From positions 1 to 7,895 of the forward strand of contig JAUVDU010000058.1 in the NCBI GenBank assembly GCA_030595135.1: a stretch of DNA of 7,895 nt, in the 5' to 3' direction. A model generated the notes under the pieces. That model worked only from the letters and a program-made list of their open reading frames with translations, was not told the origin of the DNA and ran no database searches. Both the position numbers and the translations under genes were made by a program. Shown piece after piece: positions 1 to 5,729 of the stretch (position 1 is the first letter of the stretch; the number at the start of each line of letters is the position of its first letter). Source of the stretch: Deltaproteobacteria bacterium. GTDB taxonomy: Bacteria > Desulfobacterota > Anaeroferrophillalia > Anaeroferrophillales > Tharpellaceae.

Positions 1-322
1 CTACAGCTTCATCATTTCCAGACTCTTTAGTTACCGGCTCACTTTCAACCAGCGGAGTCGATGTCGGCTCAATCGTTGACTGCGAGCCACCTTCTTCAAG
101 ATCCGGTTTCTTGATGGCCTCAACCTCTACGGTCTCGGTTACGGCAAAATCCGGAGCAGTTTTATCAAGCCCAGCGGCACTGAAAAAAGCAGCCATCTTC
201 TGTTTATCGATTTCAGCCGGGGCAGGAGCTTTGGCAACTACTTTTTTCCGGCGCCCGCGACTGACCGGCGCTTTACCTGTTTTGGGGGTTTTAGGGGTTT
301 TCTTTCCATTTGCGGTTGTCAT
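1..322 (-). CDS. Partial ParA-partner candidate protein with a basic, proline-rich N-terminus (3' end beyond window)
   Basis: The ATG at 322 opens a frame of 107 codons that runs off the left edge, so only the N-terminal part is visible. I do not recognise the family. The first 31 residues hold 11 Lys/Arg and no acidic residue, with a KTPKTPKTGK run and a RGRRKK cluster. An Ala/Pro stretch and a short probable helix (about 37-51, DKQKMAAFFSAAG) follow, then an acidic, Ser/Thr/Pro-rich segment that looks disordered. No membrane segment or signal peptide is seen. The start is well supported: it overlaps the stop of the upstream parA-like gene as ATGA, with GAGGAG 8 bases before the ATG, so the two genes are probably translationally coupled. 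Known partners of ParA ATPases (ParB and others) often stimulate the ATPase through a basic N-terminal peptide, so this could be the cargo adaptor of the ATPase. That role is inference from position and composition only. A histone-like DNA-binding protein is an alternative. Confidence 0.7.
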   Translation of the reverse strand, partial: MTTANGKKTPKTPKTGKAPVSRGRRKKVVAKAPAPAEIDKQKMAAFFSAAGLDKTAPDFAVTETVEVEAIKKPDLEEGGSQSTIEPTSTPLVESEPVTKESGNDEAV

Positions 323-1065
323 ACGAACAACTCCTCATAAATCTTCCGATAATCTTCACGAGCTCGGGATCGTCCCCCAAACTCAACAATTGTCTGCTGC
401 CGGCTGGATGCCTGCTGAACTTTGGTATCAACCCGCACCGGGGACAAAACCAGGTCTCCGTAGCGCTCCTGGAGCGCTGACAACACATCTTTACTGACAT
501 TGACCCGCTGATCATAAAAGGTCGGGAGAATGCCACAAACTTTTACCTCTTTTTCAAAATACTCTTCAATCATTTTCAGGTTTTCAAAGACCTGGCCGAC
601 ACCAACCATAGCCAGATAATCCATACTTACCGGCAACAGAAGTTCATCAACATAGACCAAGGCATTCTGACCAAGAATCGAGAGCGAAGGTGAACAGTCA
701 AGCAAGACCACGCTAACTCCCGGTAAAACCTGCTCGACATCAGCCAGAGCCCGCTTTAAGGCCTCTTCCCGCCGGGGCCTGGTCACCAGCAAGGTTTCAC
801 AGGCAGCCAGGGTCTGATCCGAGAGCAGGCAGAAAAGATTCTTGCGCGCCTCAACCAGGCAGTCTGCCAAAGGTTTGCCGTCAACCAAAAGGTCATAGAG
901 GGAGTTGTCGTTCGCCACGCCGAAACTCTCGGCAATATTACCTTGAGCGTCAAGATCGACGACCAGAACCTTCTCTCCGGCCTCAGCCAGACAGTGAGCC
1001 AAGCTGATAACCGTCGTTGTTTTACCGGTACCGCCCTTAAAATTCTGACAGGCTATCTTCCGCAC
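319..1065 (-). CDS. ParA/Soj-family partition ATPase (deviant Walker A)
   Basis: This 248-residue protein is a ParA-superfamily ATPase, which uses ATP-dependent dimerisation on DNA to position a cargo such as DNA, chemoreceptor arrays or organelles. The deviant Walker A box KGGTGKTT spans residues 10-17, with signature Lys10 and Lys15. DLDAQGN follows at 37-43, and the Walker B-like strand VVLLDCSPS ends near 127 with Asp123; the usual form is DCPPS, so Cys-Ser is slightly divergent. There is no N-terminal HTH, so it belongs to the small type-Ib/chromosomal kind. I chose GTG at 1065 over the in-frame ATG at 1155. GGAGG lies 6 bases before the GTG, the protein then begins MRKIACQNFKGG as is normal for the family, and the 30 extra residues resemble nothing in ParA. 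The stop overlaps the next gene by ATGA, implying a two-gene operon. It diverges from the response regulator gene. The cargo is unknown; ParA proteins do position chemosensory arrays in some bacteria, but nothing here proves that link. Confidence 0.9.
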   Translation of the reverse strand: MRKIACQNFKGGTGKTTTVISLAHCLAEAGEKVLVVDLDAQGNIAESFGVANDNSLYDLLVDGKPLADCLVEARKNLFCLLSDQTLAACETLLVTRPRREEALKRALADVEQVLPGVSVVLLDCSPSLSILGQNALVYVDELLLPVSMDYLAMVGVGQVFENLKMIEEYFEKEVKVCGILPTFYDQRVNVSKDVLSALQERYGDLVLSPVRVDTKVQQASSRQQTIVEFGGRSRAREDYRKIYEELFV

Positions 1066-1125
1066 CAGAAACCTCCAACCAGATACTAAAGCAACGAAGA
1101 AATACTTTATTTTTTTACCGGCAAA

Positions 1126-1155
1126 CCCATAACAAATGCCCTTAAAGATTGTCAA
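1126..1155 (-). promoter_or_regulatory. Possible sigma-70 promoter of the parA-like operon
   Basis: On the minus strand there is a perfect -35 TTGACA (1155-1150). Eighteen bases downstream is TATGGG (1131-1126), a poor -10. It lies about 60 bp before the GTG start in the 163-bp divergent region. The same region has two TTCAC(C/A)G copies (1161-1167 and 1174-1180) and an AACT-N6-AGTT inverted repeat (1169-1182) that could be operator sequence. TATACT (1186-1191) is a possible -10 for the regulator gene, but no good -35 accompanies it. These assignments are weak. Confidence 0.3.
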
Positions 1156-1228
1156 GTTAATTCACCGTAACTATTCACAGTTTTTTATACTTTACAACAA
1201 TCTATTATCGTGATATCCCCTAATTACT

Positions 1229-2620
1229 ATGGCACAGATTCTAATCATTGATGATGACTCTTTTATTGCTGAAACGATCTCCGCCCTGATCCTCCATTTA
1301 GGCCACATCCCAACTTCGGCCTTGACCTTGCAAGATGGCCTAAAACAGGCCGGAACCAATAAATTTGATCTGATTTTACTCGATGTATCGCTACCCGACG
1401 GTAATGGCCTGGAAATAATCCCTCAACTTACAGCCCTGCCGAACGCGCCTGAAGTTATTATCCTTACCGGCTTCGGCGACACCAACGGCGCCGCCCTGGC
1501 GATCACCAACGGCGCTTGGGACTACCTGGTCAAAGGCGACTCTCTCCATAATATCAGGTTATCACTGGAACGTGCCCTGCGCTACCGCGAAGCCCGACAG
1601 AAACAACCTCAAGCAATATCCTTAAAACGCGATGATCTGATTGGTGAAAGCCCGGCCATAGCCAAACTTTGCAACTTCATCGCCCGGGCTGCCAGCGGCA
1701 CGGCCGATATCCTGCTAACCGGGGCTACCGGAACCGGCAAAGAACTTGCGGCCCGAACCATCCATGACAACAGCCCCCGGCAAAAACAGGAATTTGTCGT
1801 TGTCGACTGCGCCGCACTCCCCCTTAACTTAAGCGAAAGCACCCTTTTCGGCAGCCGCCGCGGAGCTTATACCGGAGCTGATCGAGACCATGAAGGCCTC
1901 GTCGCCAAAGCTGACAGCGGCTCTCTTTTCTTTGATGAAATCGGCGAACTCGGCCTTGAGCAACAAAAAGTTCTGCTCCGCGTTTTGCAAGAGAGAAGCT
2001 ACCGCCCTCTGGGGGACACCAAAGAGAAAAAGAGCGACTTCCGCTTGATCGCCGCCACCAACCGTGACCTTGAAGAGATGGTTCAAGATGGCACTTTTCG
2101 CCGTGATCTTTACTATCGCCTCAACGCTTTAAACTATACGATGCCGACCCTGGCCGAGCGCCTGGAGGATATAGATCTTCTCGCCCCCTATTTTATCAAC
2201 CAATTCTGCAAAAAAACTGGAACCGAAACCAAAGGCTTCAGTCCGGATCTGATCGAGGCTCTCAAATCTTATTACTGGCCCGGCAATATCCGGGAACTCA
2301 GCCAGACTTTAGAAGCCGCTATCACGATGGCCGGCCCCGAAGAGACCCTTTACAGCCAGCACTTGACCAAACATCTCAGAATCAACTTAAGCCAGATCAA
2401 AATTACCCCCGGCAGCCGGAAACCACGGCAAACATTGACCGAAACCCGCCCTGAACCATTACCAACTCTGGCCCAATTCCGGCAAGCGGCCGAATTAGAA
2501 TATTTCACCCAACTTCTGCAACAAAACCGCCAAAACCTCAAAGAAGCCTTAAAAATCTCCGGCCTCTCCCGCTCCCGCTTTTATGATCTGATTAAACACC
2601 ATAAACTCTCACTCGACTAG
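1229..2620 (+). CDS. Sigma-54-dependent response regulator, NtrC family (REC-AAA+-Fis HTH)
   Basis: This 463-residue activator receives phosphate from a histidine kinase and uses ATP hydrolysis to remodel sigma-54 RNA polymerase bound at -24/-12 promoters. The receiver domain covers residues 1-120: acidic triad D8-D10, phospho-acceptor D52 in LLDVSLPDG, T80 and K102. The AAA+ domain covers about 136-375: Walker A GATGTGKE with K171, sigma-54 contact loop GAYTGA at 212-217 (the common form is GAFTGA), Walker B LFFDEIGE with D236/E237, the FRRDLYYRLN arginine-finger region at 290-299, and WPGNIREL with R355. A Fis-type HTH ends the protein (about 424-463, SGLSRSRFYDLIKHH). The length is normal for the family. 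The ATG at 1229 fits because the receiver begins at once, but no clear Shine-Dalgarno precedes it, so translation may be weak. The hybrid kinase follows after 162 bp and is the likely partner. A sigma-54 promoter and paired enhancer-like palindromes before the chemoreceptor gene make that gene the likely target; this is inference. Confidence 0.95.
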   Translation: MAQILIIDDDSFIAETISALILHLGHIPTSALTLQDGLKQAGTNKFDLILLDVSLPDGNGLEIIPQLTALPNAPEVIILTGFGDTNGAALAITNGAWDYLVKGDSLHNIRLSLERALRYREARQKQPQAISLKRDDLIGESPAIAKLCNFIARAASGTADILLTGATGTGKELAARTIHDNSPRQKQEFVVVDCAALPLNLSESTLFGSRRGAYTGADRDHEGLVAKADSGSLFFDEIGELGLEQQKVLLRVLQERSYRPLGDTKEKKSDFRLIAATNRDLEEMVQDGTFRRDLYYRLNALNYTMPTLAERLEDIDLLAPYFINQFCKKTGTETKGFSPDLIEALKSYYWPGNIRELSQTLEAAITMAGPEETLYSQHLTKHLRINLSQIKITPGSRKPRQTLTETRPEPLPTLAQFRQAAELEYFTQLLQQNRQNLKEALKISGLSRSRFYDLIKHHKLSLD

Positions 2621-2665
2621 ATAGGATGTCAAAAAATGCCCTTTGTAAAAATTAAAGTATTTTTT

Positions 2666-2730
2666 ACCACGAAGACACGAAGCGCACGAAGTTGAAAAGC
2701 TTTTCTTCGTGCGCTTCATGTCTTCGTGGT
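2666..2730. repeat. Near-perfect 26-bp inverted repeat (intergenic REP/MITE-like element)
   Basis: The arms at 2666-2691 and 2705-2730 are reverse complements at 25 of 26 positions; the only mismatch is C2678 against A2718. The 13-base spacer contains the palindrome AAAAGCTTTT (2695-2704), so nearly all of the element can fold. Each arm is built from short direct copies of CACGAAG (ACCACGAAGACACGAAG and so on). It begins 46 bp after the regulator stop and ends 52 bp before the kinase start. There is no T-run after it, so it is not a standard terminator, although a transcript could form a very stable hairpin between the two genes. From memory, similar CACGAAGACACGAAG-type intergenic repeats are common in Desulfobacterota and other genomes. 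No transposase is present. Confidence 0.85.
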
Positions 2731-2782
2731 GCTATAACAAAACAACCTCTGGTTACAGCTCCGCTGGCTTAGGTTTAAAACT

Positions 2783-5437
2783 ATGACAAAAATTCAACCC
2801 CCAAATTTTTTCCGTAAAGGCTTTATTCTTACCTTTATCTGCTGGACCGTCCTGATCATCTTTTCAGGATGCTATTTCATAAACCGGGACTGGAAGCAAG
2901 CCTTGGAACATGGTCGCAATCTGGGAAGAGCGGCAATCGAGAAAGATTATACTTACCGACTCTGGAACGCCTCCCACAACGGTGTCTATGTCCCGGTCAG
3001 CGAAAACACCCCGCCCAACCCCTACCTCAGACATCTCAAAGAACGTGACGTCACGACCACTTCAGGAACCCGTTTAACCAAGCTTAATCCCGCCTACATG
3101 ACCCGTCAGGTCCACGCAATCGGCCAAAAAGAGTATGGTATTCAAGGCCATATCACCAGCCTTAAACCCTTACGGCCGGAAAATCAGCCTGACGCCTGGG
3201 AGAGCCAGGCCATGAAAAAATTCCATCAAGGCAGCAATGAAATATCGGAACTTATCGGAATGGATAGTGAAAATCCCTTGATCCGAATTATGACACCTCT
3301 CGCCACCCGACAAGCCTGCCTTAAATGTCACGCCCACCAAGGCTACAAGGTCGGTGATATCCGTGGCGCCATCAGCACCAGCGTACCAATGCAGAAAATT
3401 CTCAGCACCACCCGTCAGCAGATGCTGATGCTGGGAGCTTTCCACATTATAATTTTTATCCTGGGAACAACGGTTCTAATTCTTTTCTATTTTACGGGGC
3501 GCAGACGGCTGCTTGAAATTGCCACAGCTAACCAAATCATAAGCCAGAACGAAAGAATGCTCCAGGGGATTATTGATAACACCGAAAGTGCAATTGCCAT
3601 TTATGAGGCCAACCATGACGGCTCGAAATTTTTCTGTAAAAACTTGAATCCGGCCGGGGAAAAGATTTGCCAACTTAAACTTGCCGATTTTACCGGTAAG
3701 GAAGTCAGGGAAGCCTTTCCCACAATTGTAAAGATGGGTCTTTTTGCTATCTTTCAACGAGTCTGGCGCACGGGTCAACCGGAACTACTGCCACTTGCAA
3801 ACTACGATGATAATCGCATATCAATATGGGTTGAAAACAAAATATTTAAACTCCCTACAGGTGAAATTGTTGCAGTAGTCGATGATTTGACTACCAAAAA
3901 ACAGGGAGAAGAAAAACTGAAAAAAAGTCAACAGGCTTGGCAGAAGACATTTGATGCGCTCCCGGATATTATCACGCTGATGGACAATAAGTTTAAAATT
4001 ATTCAGGCCAACCGGGCCGCATACCAGCTTTTCAACCTTCAACACCCAGAGATTGTCGGCCATAAGTGTTATGAACTTTACGCCTCTCGCACCTCCCCTT
4101 GCCCCGCTTGTCCGGCTTTGCAAACCCTTAAAGACTCAACGGATCATGTTGAAGTTATTGAGCATTCCAAGCTCGGGCGAACCTACCTGGTAACCGTCGG
4201 GCTGATTACTGATGACTCCGGCCAGCTCTTAAACCTAGTTCATTCGGCCCGGGATATCAGTCAGCGCATCAAGCTTGAAGAGGAACTTTTCCAGACCCGG
4301 AAACTGGAGGCGATCGGCACTCTGGCCAGCGGTGTAGCTCATGATTTCAACAATATCCTGACCGTAATCCGCGGTCATGCCGAATTGGCGATGATGCAAT
4401 GCGATGAACAGAACCAGTTCTGGAATGATCTCAAAGCCATCAATGCCGCCGGCGAACGAGCCAGCCACCTGACTCGCCAACTCTTGGCCTTCAGCCGCAA
4501 AGAGAAAATCAACCCGGAAATCATCCAAATCAACCTCCTGATCAACAACCTCGGCAAGATGCTCAAACGCCTGATCGGCGAGGAGATCGATTTAGAGATA
4601 AATCTAACTGATAACTTGCCCCCGATTCTAGCCGATCCGAGACAGATCGAACAAATCATTATCAACCTGGCCGTCAATGCCGCCGATGCCACTCGCGAAA
4701 TCCCCTTAAAGCAAGGCCGCAAAATCAGCATCACAACCACGGCGACGAGACTTCCAGATGATGATTCTGAGGTTAACCCAGCTCCCGCTCTTTGCCTCCA
4801 AATCAGTGATAACGGCTGCGGTATTACTGAAGATATTCTACCGCTGATCTTCAACCCCTTTTTCACAACTAAAGAGAGTGGCAAAGGAACCGGCCTCGGC
4901 CTCTCCACCGTCCATGGCATCGTTGAGCAGAACCGAGGCCGTATCGAAGTTGAAAGCCAACCCGGTCAAGGCACCACGTTCACCATCTACTGGCCCGGTA
5001 TTAAAGGCAAACCCAGCCACAAACAAGATCTCCAGGAGATCAAGGACGCACCCGGCGGCAGTGAAACCATCCTCATCGCCGAAGATGATGATGCAACCCG
5101 ACAGATAGCCGTTAAAACTTTACAACACGCCGGTTACACCGTCATTGAGGCCGCCAATGGCGAACAAGCCATGGCCCAAGCCAACCAACATTCAAATACT
5201 ATCGATCTTCTGTTCAGCGATCTGGTGATGCCCAAAATGGGCGGCGTTGAACTAAGTGAAAACATGGCCCGGCTCTACCCCGACATCAAGATTATCCTGA
5301 CCTCCGGCTACCTGGGCGATCGATTGGATCAGAACCATAAAACCCTGCAAAAAACCACCTTCCTAAACAAACCCTACCGCTTGCCGGAGTTGTTACGAAC
5401 CATCAGACAACTCCTCGACTACAGCTCTGTCCAGTAA
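2783..5437 (+). CDS. Hybrid sensor histidine kinase with periplasmic haem-c (Tll0287/DUF3365-like) domain, two PAS domains and C-terminal receiver
   Basis: This is an 884-residue inner-membrane kinase. TM1 is at about 13-33 and TM2 at 214-237. Between them lies a periplasmic domain of about 180 residues resembling the Tll0287-like/DUF3365 family, with a c-type haem motif CLKCH (C179, C182, H183), so a redox or gas signal is plausible. Two PAS-like domains follow (about 258-375 and 384-500). The second has C429 and a CPACP motif (C440, C443). The HisKA phospho-acceptor is H520 in GVAHDFNN. The ATPase domain has N-box N632, G1 box DNGCG from D676, and GKGTGLGL at 700-707. The C-terminal receiver has acidic D768-D770, phospho-acceptor D813 and K863. 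It is the probable partner of the upstream regulator; the internal receiver may act as a phosphate sink or feedback control. The ATG at 2783 has only a weak AGG 9 bases upstream. Its stop codon lies inside the loop of a palindrome proposed as an enhancer site. The exact signal cannot be read from the sequence. Confidence 0.93.
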   Translation: MTKIQPPNFFRKGFILTFICWTVLIIFSGCYFINRDWKQALEHGRNLGRAAIEKDYTYRLWNASHNGVYVPVSENTPPNPYLRHLKERDVTTTSGTRLTKLNPAYMTRQVHAIGQKEYGIQGHITSLKPLRPENQPDAWESQAMKKFHQGSNEISELIGMDSENPLIRIMTPLATRQACLKCHAHQGYKVGDIRGAISTSVPMQKILSTTRQQMLMLGAFHIIIFILGTTVLILFYFTGRRRLLEIATANQIISQNERMLQGIIDNTESAIAIYEANHDGSKFFCKNLNPAGEKICQLKLADFTGKEVREAFPTIVKMGLFAIFQRVWRTGQPELLPLANYDDNRISIWVENKIFKLPTGEIVAVVDDLTTKKQGEEKLKKSQQAWQKTFDALPDIITLMDNKFKIIQANRAAYQLFNLQHPEIVGHKCYELYASRTSPCPACPALQTLKDSTDHVEVIEHSKLGRTYLVTVGLITDDSGQLLNLVHSARDISQRIKLEEELFQTRKLEAIGTLASGVAHDFNNILTVIRGHAELAMMQCDEQNQFWNDLKAINAAGERASHLTRQLLAFSRKEKINPEIIQINLLINNLGKMLKRLIGEEIDLEINLTDNLPPILADPRQIEQIIINLAVNAADATREIPLKQGRKISITTTATRLPDDDSEVNPAPALCLQISDNGCGITEDILPLIFNPFFTTKESGKGTGLGLSTVHGIVEQNRGRIEVESQPGQGTTFTIYWPGIKGKPSHKQDLQEIKDAPGGSETILIAEDDDATRQIAVKTLQHAGYTVIEAANGEQAMAQANQHSNTIDLLFSDLVMPKMGGVELSENMARLYPDIKIILTSGYLGDRLDQNHKTLQKTTFLNKPYRLPELLRTIRQLLDYSSVQ

Positions 5438-5452
5438 ACCGGACAGAGCTGT
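5421..5452 (+). terminator. 12-bp hairpin around the kinase stop codon; possible terminator
   Basis: ACAGCTCTGTCC (5421-5432) and GGACAGAGCTGT (5441-5452) are perfect inverted arms around an 8-base loop that contains the TAA stop (5435-5437). In RNA this would be a stable hairpin at the 3' end of the kinase transcript. No T-run follows, so intrinsic termination is doubtful. The same bases form part of the tandem palindromes described separately, which I favour as the explanation. Confidence 0.25.
5427..5446. promoter_or_regulatory. Enhancer-like palindrome 1 (CTGTCC-N8-GGACAG), putative NtrC-type activator site
   Basis: This is the first of two CTGTCC-N8-GGACAG palindromes. Its symmetry extends further, to 12 bp per arm. 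It is centred about 187 bp upstream of the predicted sigma-54 start site of the chemoreceptor gene and overlaps the last codons and stop of the kinase gene. Fis-type HTH dimers of NtrC-family activators bind palindromes of this size at such distances. The likely binder is the regulator encoded at 1229-2620, but that assignment is inference. Confidence 0.55.
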
Positions 5453-5468
5453 CCTAATTATCGGACAG
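5449..5468. promoter_or_regulatory. Enhancer-like palindrome 2 (CTGTCC-N8-GGACAG), putative NtrC-type activator site
   Basis: This second palindrome has arms identical to the first (CTGTCC at 5449-5454, GGACAG at 5463-5468) but a different 8-base centre, TAATTATC instead of AGTAAACC. Its centre is exactly 22 bp from that of the first site, so both sites lie on about the same face of the helix, which suits cooperative binding of an oligomerising activator. Conserved arms with diverged centres argue for selection on the half-sites rather than a fresh duplication. It sits about 165 bp before the predicted start site. Confidence 0.6.
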
Positions 5469-5576
5469 AGTTATCTAGAAACCCTTCTACAACCCGACTA
5501 AACACTATTCCAACACCCTCAATCAAAAAAAATCTTCTCTTTACTTTCAAGCACTTAAACACAACGAATAAATTTG

Positions 5577-5589
5577 TGATTGACAATCA
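5577..5589. promoter_or_regulatory. Short palindrome TGATTG-A-CAATCA beside the sigma-54 promoter
   Basis: This is a perfect 6+1+6 palindrome ending 8 bp before the -24 element. It could be an operator for a second regulator or part of the bendable A/T-rich DNA (about 5510-5596) between enhancer and promoter. It contains TTGACA (5580-5585), but no -10 hexamer follows at a useful spacing. A full IHF consensus was not found in the region. Confidence 0.25.
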
Positions 5590-5596
5590 ACAAAAA

Positions 5597-5612
5597 TGGC
5601 ACCCCTTTTGCT
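5597..5612 (+). promoter_or_regulatory. Sigma-54 (-24/-12) promoter of the chemoreceptor gene
   Basis: TGGCACCCCTTTTGCT matches the sigma-54 consensus TGGCACG-N4-TTGCW at all but one defined base. The invariant GG (5598-5599) and GC (5610-5611) are separated by exactly 10 bp. Transcription should begin near 5623, giving a leader of about 107 nt before the ATG at 5730. Sigma-54 promoters need an AAA+ activator with a GAFTGA-type loop; one is encoded upstream in this window, and paired enhancer-like sites lie about 165 and 187 bp before the start. Confidence 0.85.
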
Positions 5613-5632
5613 ATTTAGCTACCTAGCACCCT

Positions 5633-5663
5633 CCCCGCAAAGACCGGCCAAAGGCTTGTGGGG
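5633..5663 (+). other. Stem-loop in the chemoreceptor 5' leader
   Basis: CCCCGCAA (5633-5640) pairs with TTGTGGGG (5656-5663), 8 bp including one G-U. Inside, GCC-AAA-GGC (5647-5655) forms a small second stem stacked directly on the 3' side, leaving a 6-base bulge on the 5' side. It begins about 10 nt after the predicted transcript start. It could protect the 5' end or be a small regulatory RNA element. The pieces CGCAAAG and CCGGCC-AAA recall part of the c-di-GMP-I (GEMM) aptamer, but the rest of that aptamer is absent, so I do not call a riboswitch. Confidence 0.4.
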
Positions 5664-5729
5664 TCAGAGAAACGAATTTGATCTAAAAATTTTTATTTCA
5701 GAAATACAACCCGCAAAAGGAGAAACAAG

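Noticed and set aside
111..497. 128-codon open frame on the plus strand across the ParA/partner junction
   Set aside because: It lies antisense to two genes joined by a coupled ATGA overlap with a good ribosome site; the predicted protein is low-complexity with no family resemblance.
1066..1155. Longer ParA reading frame starting at ATG 1155 (30 extra residues)
   Set aside because: The extra segment is unlike ParA N-termini, whereas GTG 1065 has GGAGG at 6 bases and places the Walker A box at the normal distance. The extra bases also contain the likely promoter TTGACA.
2751..2764. GG-N10-GC upstream of the kinase as a second sigma-54 promoter
   Set aside because: Only the two dinucleotides match; the -24 part reads TGGTTA and the -12 part CCGC. 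The start site would fall about 7 nt before the ATG, leaving no room for a ribosome site.
4375..4920. 181-codon open frame on the minus strand opposite the kinase ATPase domain
   Set aside because: It is the antisense shadow of the HATPase region; it is Arg/Ser/Leu-rich with no recognisable domain, while the plus strand shows an intact kinase.
5521..5533. IHF site between enhancers and sigma-54 promoter (AATCAA at 5521 and 5585)
   Set aside because: Both lack the TTR half of the WATCAA-N4-TTR consensus. A bend by IHF is plausible in this A/T-rich stretch, but the sequence does not support a specific site.
5580..5608. Sigma-70 promoter using TTGACA at 5580
   Set aside because: The bases 16-18 bp downstream are C-rich (CCCCTTT) with no -10 resemblance; the hexamer is explained by the TGATTG-A-CAATCA palindrome.
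5633..5663. c-di-GMP-I (GEMM) riboswitch call
   Set aside because: Only CGCAAAG and a CCGGCC-AAA stretch resemble it; the GGGCAAACC segment, the GAAA tetraloop and the closing helices are not found in the leader.
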